A DNA stretch of 64,000 bases, taken from NCBI GenBank assembly GCA_026120035.1, contig JALRME010000012.1:806001-870000 (forward strand), given 5' to 3'. The notes beneath the pieces were generated by a model that was not told the DNA's origin, searched no databases, and saw only the letters and a list, made by a program, of their open reading frames with translations. The stretch is from Coleophoma eucalyptorum (Eukaryota > Ascomycota > Leotiomycetes > Helotiales > Dermateaceae). The stretch's first letter is position 1. Each line of letters begins with the position of its first letter. Positions 1-10,168 of this stretch are shown here, in pieces. The position numbers were made by a program, and so were the translations under genes.

Positions 1-539
1 GTATTGCAAATCTATCATATATAAATGAACTAGTATATGGAGTCACTGCTTCAAAGCTTATCATAGAGAAAGCACTGCGTAGATTTGGAACTTGTTAATC
101 ATTGATGCCAATGGTAATTTATGGAACTGCAGTTCATAAAGTTATATCCTTTCCTTTTGCAAAAGAACACAGGCCGAGGAACATGTGCAGCATTCCATTC
201 GATCTTTTTTTGAACCCATCCAATACCCGAATGCCCCAGAACCTAGCATCTTTCCCACTCGATGCCTATGAATCGCAAAAATGCCAGCATAGCACACTGA
301 AGTACAACACACAACCCCACGCTAGTAATGAAGGACATGCACACAATCAAAAAATGCTGACGCAATAATAACAAAAAACTCCGTCCAATACCATGCGTAC
401 CCGAAAGCTCGCAACAAGACAACTGGTGAAGAATCCAATTGCCGATGCTGCTCTTCCACACGTTGTTGAAATTACAGAATTTTAGAGCCCCAAAGAATAA
501 CACAAGAATAGTAAGAGTATAAGTTCAGAGTAGCAAGGA
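1..539. other. Left-edge intergenic sequence
   Basis: AT-rich sequence with no supportable gene. The short open frames on both strands lack splice logic and recognisable motifs. The right part is probably the 3' untranslated region of the Csi2-like gene, whose stop codon is at 540-542 on the minus strand. Confidence 0.5.
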
Positions 540-1538
540 CTAGAAATGCTGGCCGGATTGTCTGTGATTTCCGTGCGGAGGAGGAGCTGGTCCATTATTG
601 CCATCAATCAAATCGTTGAGATATACACTTGGGGTCCGTTGATTACCCGGAGCTTGATTTAGATTGAGAGTGCTGGAACTTGCTCCATTGTAGTAATTCG
701 GGCCCATGGGTGGGGTCCTATCGTATCCTCCCTGTGATAGTGGTCGTGGGTCGAGTGTGTTCATGTTAATGTTGGAGTCATAAGAGCCATTTCCGGGTGC
801 AGGAGCACCGGCAGCATAATACCCTGCGGGTAAGTAGGTTGAACCTCTGTTCCCAGAATTGTTACCCACCGCACCAGCCGTCGGGGAGAAGAATAAACTC
901 GAAGCACTCGCTGCCGCTGGTGCACTGCTTTGTGGTCTTGGGCCTTTCTTGCCTCCTTTGCCTTGAAGGCCGGAAAGTGAGATCATGGAGTCTCGGTCGC
1001 TGTATTTGTAAAATGCCGGTGGTGGTGCACGGAAGTTTGCTTTTGCGTCCACGCTCATGTATTGTTCCATGTTCGCCCTCTTTACCGATCGGTGTAGAGA
1101 CCACGCAACAAGACCGCGCCATAGAAGAATTGACATGGCGAAGAAGCCAAGAATCGCTCCTACAGCAATAAAGACTGTGCCTTCTGGCATATTTGAAACA
1201 TGCATATATGGAGCATTTGCGGTCGGGGGAACAGATACAGAGACCGAAGTATAAGTGCCCCCCGTAGCGGATAGGGTGGGTAGAGTCAGTCCTGGTAGAC
1301 TTGACGTCGCAGCAGCTGAACCGGTGACGGTGGAGCCAGCGGAATCAGTGACAGCTGAACCTGTACCTGTTGTAGCTGTTGCAGCAACAGATTCTGAGGC
1401 TACTGCGCTCGAGAGGTTGGGAAGGGCAGTGGTGGAGGCAGCTGTGGTGGAGGCGGCGGAAGTCGTCATGGAAAAGAGTGTAAGCGCTGCGATGGTGGGA
1501 AGCAACCATGAAGGTTGCGATCGTCTCGTGGTCTGCAT
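540..1538 (-). CDS. Csi2-like single-pass membrane protein
   Basis: Intronless, 332 residues when started at the ATG at 1536-1538. That start places a typical signal peptide (WLLPTIAALTLF) at the N terminus; the longer in-frame extension upstream has no signal character, so I did not use it. The mature protein has a Ser/Thr/Ala-rich extracellular stalk (about residues 28-105), one transmembrane helix (about 121-146, GAILGFFAMSILLWRGLVAW), a basic stop-transfer stretch (HRSVKR), then a disordered Pro/Gly/Ser/Asn-rich cytosolic tail. Size, layout and the sequence just after the helix recall fungal Csi2 proteins, which in yeast are linked to chitin synthase III and the cell surface. The gene is divergent from FCF1. 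The membrane topology is clear; the Csi2 assignment rests on memory of the family and is moderate. A generic glycosylated wall-sensor protein is the alternative. Confidence 0.6.
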   Translation of the reverse strand: MQTTRRSQPSWLLPTIAALTLFSMTTSAASTTAASTTALPNLSSAVASESVAATATTGTGSAVTDSAGSTVTGSAAATSSLPGLTLPTLSATGGTYTSVSVSVPPTANAPYMHVSNMPEGTVFIAVGAILGFFAMSILLWRGLVAWSLHRSVKRANMEQYMSVDAKANFRAPPPAFYKYSDRDSMISLSGLQGKGGKKGPRPQSSAPAAASASSLFFSPTAGAVGNNSGNRGSTYLPAGYYAAGAPAPGNGSYDSNINMNTLDPRPLSQGGYDRTPPMGPNYYNGASSSTLNLNQAPGNQRTPSVYLNDLIDGNNGPAPPPHGNHRQSGQHF

Positions 1539-2408
1539 GTTGTATGTTGTGTTTGGTGTATGTATGCTGCCGCAGGTCTCCTGCACTGTAATATGGGGCG
1601 ACAAAGGGTCGGGCTCGATGCCGCTACTGTCAGGAATGTTCAAGCGCGGGTCGATATTTGTTTGCTGAGGGGAAATCAACCGCGCACCCAAGAAACAAAT
1701 ACACTCTGAATATTTGTTGTCGTATGTATACTTCTGGTGAAAACACAGCGAAGTACTGCTGGACCCTCTGCAGACCTTGAGGTAACTATTGCGTGTTCGC
1801 GCACCAGTTAAAGTTGTACAAACTGCAGCAGCGACCCCATAAACAAGGGTTTGGTCTCCGGGCGAACGCCAAGTATTCGTATGCTGGGACGAATCTGAAT
1901 ATGCGGGATGCGATAATGTGCCAGAGATGCGATGGCAGAAGTATGGATGAATTGACTACTTCACGAAAGCGAACTGCACCACGAGAATTAAGATGGAAAA
2001 AAGTGTTCGAAAGTCGGTCGAGAAGGCAACTCGTATATCAAGGCCATTTGACCCTTCCATCCCTGATTAGGATACTCCTGAGGGCCCTTCCGAGTAGCTA
2101 AAATTAGGCCGGCAGAACACGAGCTGGACAAGGCACCGCAAAGTATCTGTGTGGTCTGCGGTCGAACGTTCTTCCATCCCGGATAACGCCCAGCAACAAT
2201 TTCTCACGGCGCTGCAAGGCTCGCGCAAAATCTGGGGAGCGCTTAGTTCTATGATCGCCCGCCAGCATATCAGAAGTCAGAATCTGCGATAGAAAGCAAA
2301 AAGTTCGGATACAGCACACAACAACCACCACCACCGAACCACCCACGAACCAAGCAATCTCGATTATCACCACCCCGCCAAAACAACGAGTATATCGAGG
2401 ACGCCATC
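1539..2408. other. Divergent promoter region, Csi2-like / FCF1
   Basis: 870 nt between two divergently transcribed genes. The open frames at 1793-2101 (+) and 2104-2373 (-) have no recognisable motif and I treat them as chance. A run of short ACC/CCA-type triplets lies at about 2320-2345. No other element is recognised. Confidence 0.4.
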
Positions 2409-3253
2409 ATGGGTCAGGCAAAGAGAACTCGCAAGTTTGGTGTGAGTGAATATTTTGGAGAGAGCTGGCGCAAGCTCTTATCTGCTACACTGTGTTATGG
2501 GCGAGGCTGAAAATTTCTACTACAGGCTGTCAAGAGACTCATTGGCCAGAACGATGCGCGGTTGAAGAAGAACCAGAGCAAGGGCGAGGAAGAGGCAAAG
2601 AAGAAGGCTGCAGGAACCGAAGTCGTTCGAGATGTGTAAGTGGCAGGAGACATTTTACCTTGCGTGATTGCAAAATATTTTTGGGAGGGACGAAATCGTG
2701 GGAGAAATGGCGAAACATATATTGGATTGTGGTCCCAATCCAATGTTTGGGCCTGAATATTAAAGTCAGAAATCTAGCAAGACTTCCTGCTAACAGCGAT
2801 CTCTACAGGCCTCAAGTATCCTCTGCGCTCTTCTTCCAATACAACACCGCCCTCGTGCCACCTTACTCGGTGCTAGTCGACACCAATTTTCTGTCGCATA
2901 CGGTGCAGCGTAAGCTGGAAATGCTGCAATCCATGATGGACTGCCTGTACGCCAAGTGTGTACCAATCATAACCAGTTGCGTGATGGCCGAGTTGGAGAA
3001 ACTCGGCCCAAAATACCGCATTGCGCTACGCATTGCCCGAGATGAGAGATGGCAACGTTTGCAGTGCGATCACAAGGGAGTCTATGCAGATGACTGTCTT
3101 GTGGATCGTTGTATGAAGCATAAGATCTATATTGTGGCGACCAATGATAGAGATTTGAAGAGGCGGATTAGAAAGATTCCCGGTGTACCGATTATGAGTG
3201 TCGCAAGAGGAAAATACGTTATTGAACGTTTGCCAGATGCGCCTGAGAAGTAG
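2409..3253 (+). CDS. FCF1: FCF1, PIN-domain SSU processome protein
   Basis: Three exons, 2409-2441, 2526-2635 and 2809-3253, giving 195 residues (yeast Fcf1 is 189). The first exon encodes only the 11-residue N terminus MGQAKRTRKFG, and the donors are GTGAGT and GTAAGT. Fcf1 is a nucleolar component of the small-subunit processome needed for the early 35S pre-rRNA cleavages that give 18S rRNA. The PIN fold is visible: VPQVSSALFFQYN leads into VLVDTNFLS with the first acidic residue, then MMDCLYAKC, MAELEKLGPKYRIAL, YADDCLVDRC and IVATNDRDLKRRIRKIPG, and the C terminus YVIERLPD. These match yeast Fcf1 closely. The gene is convergent with BIG1. The frame is open through part of intron 2, so an unspliced reading would give a wrong N terminus; the short first exon is required for homology. 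Confidence 0.95.
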
Positions 3254-3742
3254 TGGCTTGGACAGGGGAGATTCATTGGGCTTTAGACTGATAAAGGGAA
3301 AAAGTGCTGCATGAGCGTGGGAGTATGGCGTTTTTGACTGCAATTGGTACAAAAATCAAATGGTTACTTCAAGCTGAGGATAAATAAGCTTGGAAGAAGT
3401 GTTTAATTCCACATGATTTTTGAAAGAGTGTATATGTAGATAGCCTTTGTGTTACAGATTGCAATGCATCACAATTTGGGAAGTTTTGCTTCAGGTTGAT
3501 TTGTCTCTATCAACCATAGCATTGGCGAGGGGGTTGAGGCCAGTCAGGTGCATCGTGATAGCAAAAAATGAAGTACAATAACATTGGGATATTCTAACCT
3601 CAAGTGCCCACGAAGCATTCGCTTCCGAAAACAGATGCGCCTGTCATTCAAGCCCGCATTTCTCAACAGCAACCCCGCTCTTGAAATAATGTACATCTAC
3701 CAGTTTCATACAAGCTCAACATTCTTTTGCTGTGGTAATCCA
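3254..3742. other. Convergent 3' regions of FCF1 and BIG1
   Basis: 489 nt between two stop codons of convergent genes. AT-rich, with no supportable gene; it should hold both 3' untranslated regions and polyadenylation signals. Confidence 0.4.
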
Positions 3743-4777
3743 CTATTGCTTTTTCTGAGCAGCTGGCCCCATCTCCTTGTCGAATGCTCCGTATGATACT
3801 TGGAGGCTGTTTAGAGCCTTAAGACCAACACCAAGAATAGACAGAAGGATGAAAGTGGTGAACAGGCCCATGAAAAGACCTAGGACTGTTAGATGTGCAA
3901 TCTGATAGTTTGAGACTAGTAAAAACTTACCGGGAGAAAGGTAGTTGTACTTCTCGAACAAAGGTCTAGGATCTCTGGTGGAGTTGGTCTTCTTGCTTCC
4001 AGCGATATCTCTCTTGAGATCCATGTGGAAGGCCTCCTGGAACTCTGGATCATAAGGGTGACCCTCCTCAATAACGCCAGCAATAGGAGAAGTGGTGTAA
4101 ATCACGGTATAGCTTTCCTTCGGCAGTTGTTCAACCAACTTGAAAAGTGCGGCATCTATCTCTGCAGTCAGTGCCTTGTACTGCTGTGGGTCACGCGTAA
4201 CTCACCATTATCAGCTAGCTGTCTCTCTCTGTGTGCCTTTTCAGCAGGTAATGCCTCGAATGAGGTCATGACAACAATCTTCTTGCCATTGTCCAACGCA
4301 GGCCACTGACCATCCGCGAACTTCTCCGAGTCGTAAATCTCAGCATTACACTTGGCAACAATAGTCTCCAACAGCTGCTTCGCAATCAGAGTCTCATCGG
4401 ACCCCACAACCTCCGAAATCAGATTCTGAGTCTTCACAGAGGAATCGGCGAGTATTCGGCGCAAGAATGGAACGCTGGTTCGGGGAGCCAGATCTGAGGC
4501 TGCTAATTGAGGCTGAGAAGCGATCACATACAAGTGAGATGGGCACGCAGCCAGAAATTCAGAGGTGGATTGTAGAACATCGGAAGCTGACTGGAGCTGG
4601 TTCGTGGAGAAGGGGGAGACAGAGGAAGGTAATCTAGCTATCTGATTAGCTACGTTGGCATCTGGAGCGTGGGGTAACGCACGGCGAGGATGAGAAAAGA
4701 AGGAATGGTGATGTGTTCTTGAATGCGTGAGCTGTAGCAACGCCTGCGGCGAGCGTGATGGTGGTTGAGAGACGCAT
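3743..4777 (-). CDS. BIG1: BIG1, ER V-ATPase assembly / cell-wall factor
   Basis: Four exons on the minus strand, 4777-4683, 4633-4206, 4161-3931 and 3885-3743, giving 298 residues. Exon 1 starts with a signal peptide (MRLSTTITLAAGVATAHAF) followed by the family's early motif KNTSPFLLFS. The luminal domain includes ACPSHLYVIASQP and IVVMTSFEALPAE. The C terminus has one transmembrane helix (LFMGLFTTFILLSILGVGL), then the LQVSYGAFDKEMGPAAQKKQ tail seen in fungal Big1. Big1 is an ER membrane protein related to Voa1/Ac45; it is needed for V-ATPase V0 assembly and indirectly for beta-1,6-glucan and wall integrity. Introns are 45-49 nt. The acceptor of intron 1 was chosen so that PLPSS reads in frame; the nearer AG would create a stop. 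A CACGTG lies 87-92 nt upstream of the ATG (4864-4869). Confidence 0.88.
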
Positions 4778-5732
4778 CGTCAATGTTGTCTGCTGGCTTC
4801 CGATCTATGATGCTCTCGAGGTTGGAGCTTCTGATATCTCGTCGTAACAGCTTACTAACGAAACACGTGACATGTGTTTTTACTTTCATAAATTTACCAC
4901 TTTTTAATATGGGTTTTCTTTTAGCTTTGAATCATTTATTTGGTGATATAAAGTAATTCCAATGCCTGGTGGGTACTACTGTTGTTTGAAATGACCCTGG
5001 TCCAGGTAAAGCGTGAATGTAAACACCTATGTTTATCATTTTCTTCGTACGCTCTATAACTCAAGTCGGATAAACTTTTCAGCCGGGTCTCTTCAAACGT
5101 GTTGTACGTAGTCAGCTGGGCTGGGATTAATGCCTAAATAGATTAGGTATTCAAGCAATGGGAGCCTTCATGATGTTTGGACTGCAGGCTACTTTATATA
5201 GCTCTGCTAATGTTGCCCCTATTTAGTTACGAAAAGCATATATTTGAGCCGGCTATTAGTGGTCAGTGGATAATCTAAAAGCTGTACGTGGCAGCTCCGA
5301 TATGTAAGTACTGAACGGTTGTGGTGGTTGTGAAGTTGCCGTCAATCGCAAATGGTTCTCAATTCTATAGATGTGAGTTCACGCCTAGCTTACTAAGCCA
5401 GCACAGGACAAGAGATGTTATTTTTTCAGATTTACTCAAAGTTCAGCCTGTACCTGATAAAACTCTCCCATAAACTATATTTGAAAAGCATCGTTAGACC
5501 GATCATGAGGATTTTCTTTCCAGGCCGTCGTATCTGACCAAATATATCCCAGGAAGTTTAGCTCTCAGCCACGTCCTATTCAAGCAAGCATACCAAGCCC
5601 GGAAAAATGATTGGCCGAATAGTGCAGCCTTCTCCAGAAATATTTCCTCGAGGCTCCCAAATAATTGCCAAAATCACTTTCGAGACATTGAACCTCTCAC
5701 ATAAATTGTGACCTACAGGAGCGCCAGGAATC
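4778..5732. other. Divergent promoter region, BIG1 / RRP17
   Basis: 955 nt, AT-rich, between divergent genes. It holds a CACGTG palindrome at 4864-4869 close to BIG1. No reading frame in it is convincing. Confidence 0.4.
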
Positions 5733-6454
5733 ATGGATAATCAATTCATCGTCCGACCAAGACCGAAGAAAACCCTCCGCCCACCACCATCCAAAAAGCG
5801 TCGCACGAACAAGTCGGGCATCGAGGAAATCAGTTTTGACTTTGATGCGCGTTCGGAGTACTTGACAGGGTTTCATAAGAGAAAAGTGCAGAGGGCGAAG
5901 GCAGCGCAAGAGCAGGCAGCGAGGTTAGCAAGGGAGGAGAGAATAACAACGAGGAAACAGGCTAGTTTCTTGTCACCCTCAGCCGAGGTTGGTAGATGTT
6001 AACGTGTGCGTAGTTGCGAGAAGAGAGGAAACAGGAATTGGAAGAGCATGTCGATGCTGTAAATGCGTTACTGAAGGATGTGGGTGGCAACAAAGATTTT
6101 GTTGAGAGTGATGAAGATGGAGAATGGGGAGGCATTCAGGATGAGGAATCTCGGCCGATAATTGATCACGAAGAGGAATACATCGATGAGGATCGATATA
6201 CCACTGTCACAGTAGAGGAGGTCGATGTGGGGAAGGATGGTCTGCACAAGATTGTAGCTGAGGACAGTAGTGATGAGACTATGGATGCCGAGGAACCGAA
6301 ATCTGAATCTAAGGACGAAAAGAAGAAAGTCTGGCCAAAGAAGCCCAGGAAGCAGAAGTTCAGGTATGAGAGCAAGACCGAGAGGAGGATGAGCAGGGCG
6401 AAGCAAAAGGCTGGGAATAAGGCGAAGGCGAATGCCAGAAAAGGTAATGACTAG
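5733..6454 (+). CDS. RRP17: RRP17/NOL12-family rRNA processing protein
   Basis: Two exons, 5733-5960 and 6014-6454, giving 222 residues. The Nol12 domain is at the N terminus: SFDFDARSEYLTGFHKRK, then a long charged helix (QRAKAAQEQAARLAREERI), then across the splice LREERKQELEEHVDAVNALL. The rest is acidic (DESDEDGEW-type) and ends in a Lys/Arg-rich basic tail. Rrp17 is a nucleolar protein of the large-subunit pathway; yeast Rrp17 is reported as a 5'-3' exonuclease trimming 5.8S and 25S precursor ends. The intron (5961-6013, 53 nt) starts with GC (GCTAGT), has a GTTAAC branch-like site and ends in TAG. Only this splice keeps the conserved helix in frame, since the unspliced frame stops at 5999-6001. 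A GT donor at 5991 would leave a 23-26 nt intron, which is too short. The gene is convergent with tropomyosin. Confidence 0.85.
5961..6013 (+). other. GC-AG intron in RRP17
   Basis: 53-nt phase-0 intron beginning GCTAGT and ending GCGTAG, with GTTAACG as the likely branch site. It is inferred from continuity of the Nol12 helix (RKQ / LREERKQ). No GT donor in the neighbourhood gives both the right frame and a realistic length. Confidence 0.7.
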
Positions 6455-6687
6455 GAGTATCCGGGAGACCAAAAAAAACCTCAAGCACAGTAGAACCATC
6501 TTGGAAGCGAATATGTCATTCGAGTGATATCAAGAAAACAAGAAGTCCATGTGCAAACACAACCATTCCACCGCTAAAGTAGGGGAGCACTAAGCGCAAT
6601 TATCGATCCAGTCCCAATGCTGTCAAACCTCTAACACGGTGTCTTTCTCCCGCGGAAAACTCCATTCTTCTACACCACAGCTTATCT

Positions 6688-7376
6688 CTAGATGTTTCCA
6701 ATCTCCTGCTGGAAGTCCTCCAACTCCTTCTGGACAGCGGCGTACTTCTTTGCCATCTCCTCGTACTTGGCCTCCCATTGGTCGCGGTCACTCTCGAGAG
6801 CCTGGACCTTGCGTTCGAAGTGGCCAGCCTTGACATCGGTTTGGCGGAGCCTGTAGAAGCATTAGCTAGCATCCCAAAACTGATGTGTGCAGAGTCGGGT
6901 GTGCTCTTTGAAATATTCGACAATGTACTTACTTGTCGTTGGTCTCACGAAGGTTTTTATCAGCTTCCTCAGCTTCCTCCTCGAGAAGTTGTAGTCTTCG
7001 TTGCAGAGCCTCATTTTGTGTGCTGTGAGTAGAACCCTCCTCTGCAACAGCTTTGTGATCCTTGATGTTGCCCTCGAGCTTCTCAACCTCTGCCTCTAAG
7101 AGGCCATTCTTGTGTTGGAGGGATGTAATCTCCTGCTCCTTCTGGAGGTTCTCCTGTTCGAGTGACTTCACTTTTGTTTGAAGCTCCTCGACCTTGGCGG
7201 TGGCCTCATCTGCCTCGATACGGAGAGAGTTGAGTTTCTGTTAGATGAAAATCAGCCGCACGTTCCAATACACGCATCCAACGCAGGCTTGTGGCCACGA
7301 TGATGCTCTGACATATCTAGCTAATGGCGGGGTCATTTAAGGGGATATGTCAACTCACTTCCTTGATGCGATCCAT
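6688..7376 (-). CDS. Tropomyosin (Cdc8/Tpm1 type)
   Basis: Three exons on the minus strand, 7376-7359, 7237-6933 and 6850-6688, giving 161 residues, the length of fission-yeast Cdc8. The first coding exon is only 18 nt (MDRIKE), followed by KLNSLRIEADEA. The whole protein is an uninterrupted coiled coil of Leu/Glu/Lys heptads (for example VKSLEQENLQKEQEITSLQ and LQLLEEEAEEADKNLRETND) ending in QKELEDFQQEIGNI. Tropomyosin polymerises head to tail along formin-made actin filaments in cables and the cytokinetic ring. Donors are GTGAGT and GTAAGT, and acceptors are AACAG and CTACAG. The gene is convergent with RRP17 (233 nt between stops) and divergent from the securin candidate (386 nt between starts). 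An annotation that misses the 18-nt exon would lose the true start. Confidence 0.92.
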
Positions 7377-7762
7377 TTTGATGAACGAGCTTTGATGTTT
7401 CGAAGATGGAGCTCTGATGAAATTACTGCAAGCGAAATACTGTCGAGTCCACGGTGTCCGGAAGAAATGGAAGTTGTAGAGTGGTTGAGTGTTTCGCAAC
7501 GTTGATGCTTAGGTGAAGTGGAGAGGCAGGCGAATGTGAGCATAAGCAGGGATTATGGTGGTTACCAAATTTGGCCTTCGTGCCTTTTGGCTGACTTGCA
7601 CGAGACGTTGCCCTCGGCAACGAATCCAAACAGTCGGGGCGCGGAATTCAAACTCTCTTTCAACCGCGAACACTTGAACCTCTGTATTCAACGACTATGA
7701 GCATGGAACCAGGTATTTGATTGTACAGTATTCTCCCGATAATTGAGCTATCACCCGCGAAA
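7377..7762. other. Bidirectional promoter, tropomyosin / securin candidate
   Basis: 386 nt between the ATG codons of two divergent genes. Short open frames on both strands overlap each other and have no motif. It is compact enough that the two genes probably share regulatory sites; I recognise no named element. Confidence 0.45.
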
Positions 7763-9146
7763 ATGTTAGCCGCAAGAGATCAGGAAAACCTGGTTCATGG
7801 CCACCAGCAAGTCGCTGCCTCCAAACCGCTGAACCAAAGCGTTAGGACTTTGCAACCCAAAACACCCGGAAATAGATACCCAAAAACACCTCTCAAAATT
7901 CCCATTCACGACGAGAATGCGCCCGTTGGATTGGGAGGAAAATCCGTTCTGGGAACAAAAGGCAAGGGTCTTGACAAGAATGCCTTTGTTACGCCTCTTG
8001 GTAAGATTCGCAGCTTGAGAAGTACTTGACTTTATTACTAATAGCTACATAGGTCCACAGACGCGAGCTCCTCTGGGAATGAAGACGACAAACGCAAAGA
8101 CTAAAGCATTTCAAACTCCTGCTGGGCCTGCTCCCGATAAAAACCTCGATAAGACAGAACAGAAGCAGCCAAGTGCTAGAAGACCGACACCGAAGGTTAC
8201 GCGAACTGTGAAGCTAGATGTACATGGAGATGATCCAGACCCATTGCAGGATCGGGAAGTGGAATATGCGCCACCTAGGCCGAAGGATCTCCCGTATGAG
8301 TCTGAGGACTTCCCGAACAACTGTCTGAGCTATGAGGCATTGAAACCAGAGAATCGCATGCGAGGATGGTTCGACCACTACCACAACCCTAAGGATGAAC
8401 AAGGAGTACCTCTGCGGTTAAGGAAGCACGATGAGGACTTGGCGAGGGCGTTACGAGAGGGCGATGAACGTATCTTAAGAGCAATTGAGGAGACAGACTG
8501 GACTGTGGGTGATGTTCCGGAAACCTTCCAGCATATCAAGAAGAAACACCCAGGAGAGCAGCGAAAACCAAAGGTTCCAGAGCAACCGGTGAAACGCACA
8601 GCTATGGCAAATAAAGCACCTGGAACCATTGCCTCTAGGAAGGCCGCAACGGCGCTTTCTGTTGCCCCGAAGCCTAGAATTGTCCCTGCTAAGGCTGCTC
8701 AACCTAAGTCCATGACAAACTTTCTTGTTCGTGGAAAGAAAGTAGCCGCACTACCAGCTACATCGACAATGCGTCACACAGCAGCAATTGCTGCTTCGAA
8801 GAACACTTTAGGCTACACTAAAGGCCGAACTGCCTCAAACGCTGTCAACAAGTCTGCAAACATTCGAAATGTCTTCGACAAGCCAGTTGTCTCTACTATG
8901 CCTCGCTCAGTAAGCAACTTGTCACAGGACTCTGATGTTACAATAACGCCAGCAAGATTTGCCCAAAAGGCAGCTGCAGAGGTTGGAAGTGATGAATGGC
9001 ATAGGATGCGTCTTCTTCAAGCATTCGAGGTTGATGACGATGAACTTGAGGCTGGACTGCGAGGTGCCTTACCAGATTGCCTCAGGGGAGAAGATGAGGA
9101 AGAGGAAGAGGAGGGAGAAGAGTTCGTAATGACCTTAGGGTTTTAA
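7763..9146 (+). CDS. Securin-like protein (Cut2/Pds1 type)
   Basis: Two exons, 7763-8000 and 8053-9146 (donor GTAAGA), giving 443 residues, mostly disordered and basic. Three features recall fission-yeast securin Cut2: the N-terminal GGKSVLG, a destruction-box-like RAPLG at about residues 84-88 (Cut2 has RAPLG at its first D-box), and the acidic/aromatic segment EVEYAPPRP at 148-156 (Cut2 has IEYMPPP), a position used by securins to contact separase. That segment runs on into conserved-looking sequence (LSYEALKPENRMRGWFDHY, TDWTVGDVPETF). The C terminus is acidic, with a run of Glu, and ends in MTLGF. Securin holds separase inactive until APC/C-Cdc20 destroys it. The extra ~140-residue Lys/Ala/Thr-rich linker makes it longer than Cut2 (301). 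No KEN box was seen. Securins diverge fast, so the call rests on short motifs. Confidence 0.6.
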
Positions 9147-10168
9147 AGTCACGTTTGGATATCAACGACAATCGGTTTTGTGCGTACTAACCAGTTTTAC
9201 AAGACCTATGTTGGAAAATCTGAATTGGTCATGCAATTCCCATAACGCATGCTTTTCTTTGCAGCATAAATTGGTGGTGGCAATTGGCGTCGGGTGTTAT
9301 TAATTCAGGGTACTACAGCAACCTTTTGTAGGATACAGGGCTAACGCCTAGCTGTATAATATTCGTAAAGCGTATCGAAGAATAGCTCCACCAGTGTCTT
9401 TGTTTCTTATTCAAGTACTGCAACAGTTAAGTAATTGAGCACGTGCCAGGTTCAAAAGTTGAAGAAAATTAAGGTAGGTAAAAGTTCGTTGTGAAGAGGT
9501 TCATGTGACAAAATTGTCTGACTATGCTCTGACGGTTATAGCTATTTTGCCGGTAGTTAATTCTTAGGGGCAGCTGCACGCAGTCGTGATAAAAGACGAT
9601 GAACCGAAAGATCTGTGACGCCATAGGATCATGAATACCAAACATGCTATAGTTGTTTGTACAGAATTGTATGCAAAATCGGCGCCTTTATTAACGGTTT
9701 GACACTAATACACGTTGAATTTTGATACTTTATCTGGAAACAATTCTGTCAATAGACAACATATTTTGTACGAAACCAGGAATTCGTTCCCCATCACGAA
9801 TGCGGCCTAAAGCGGCTAGCGTGATTAACTTTAGTCGCGAGTCGAACTTCGAACTTGCCAGACACCTTGTACAGACCCTCCAAATCTTCCAAGATACTCT
9901 CTTACACGCATCATTTGATTGCCAGCACAAATTCTTAACCCTCTATCAGATTCTGCGACACCATCACAGTACCTTATTTCCTCCGTTCCCGACCCCCAAC
10001 TCTCCATACACTCCCCTCAGCAGGAGGCGCGTGGAGAAACCTGCTAGCCCTTTGCGCGTATCTGGCTGCCAGCCACCATCCATCAATGTATGCCGTTGCA
10101 CGTTGTTGATTATACCAGAGATGATGGTTGGAAGAAGGGGGAAGTGGTAGAAATATATCCGTCCAACG
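9147..10168. other. Intergenic region upstream of SET1
   Basis: 1022 nt. A CACGTG occurs at 9440-9445. The open frame at 9722-10150 starts at a non-ATG codon, overlaps the SET1 leader and lacks motifs, so I do not accept it. Otherwise nothing is recognised. Confidence 0.4.

Noticed and set aside
1793..2373. Open frames between the Csi2-like gene and FCF1
   Set aside because: No motifs. The minus-strand hydrophobic run comes from a CCA/ACC-rich stretch read in reverse.
9722..10150. 142-codon plus-strand open frame upstream of SET1
   Set aside because: Starts at TTG, has no motif and overlaps the SET1 leader.
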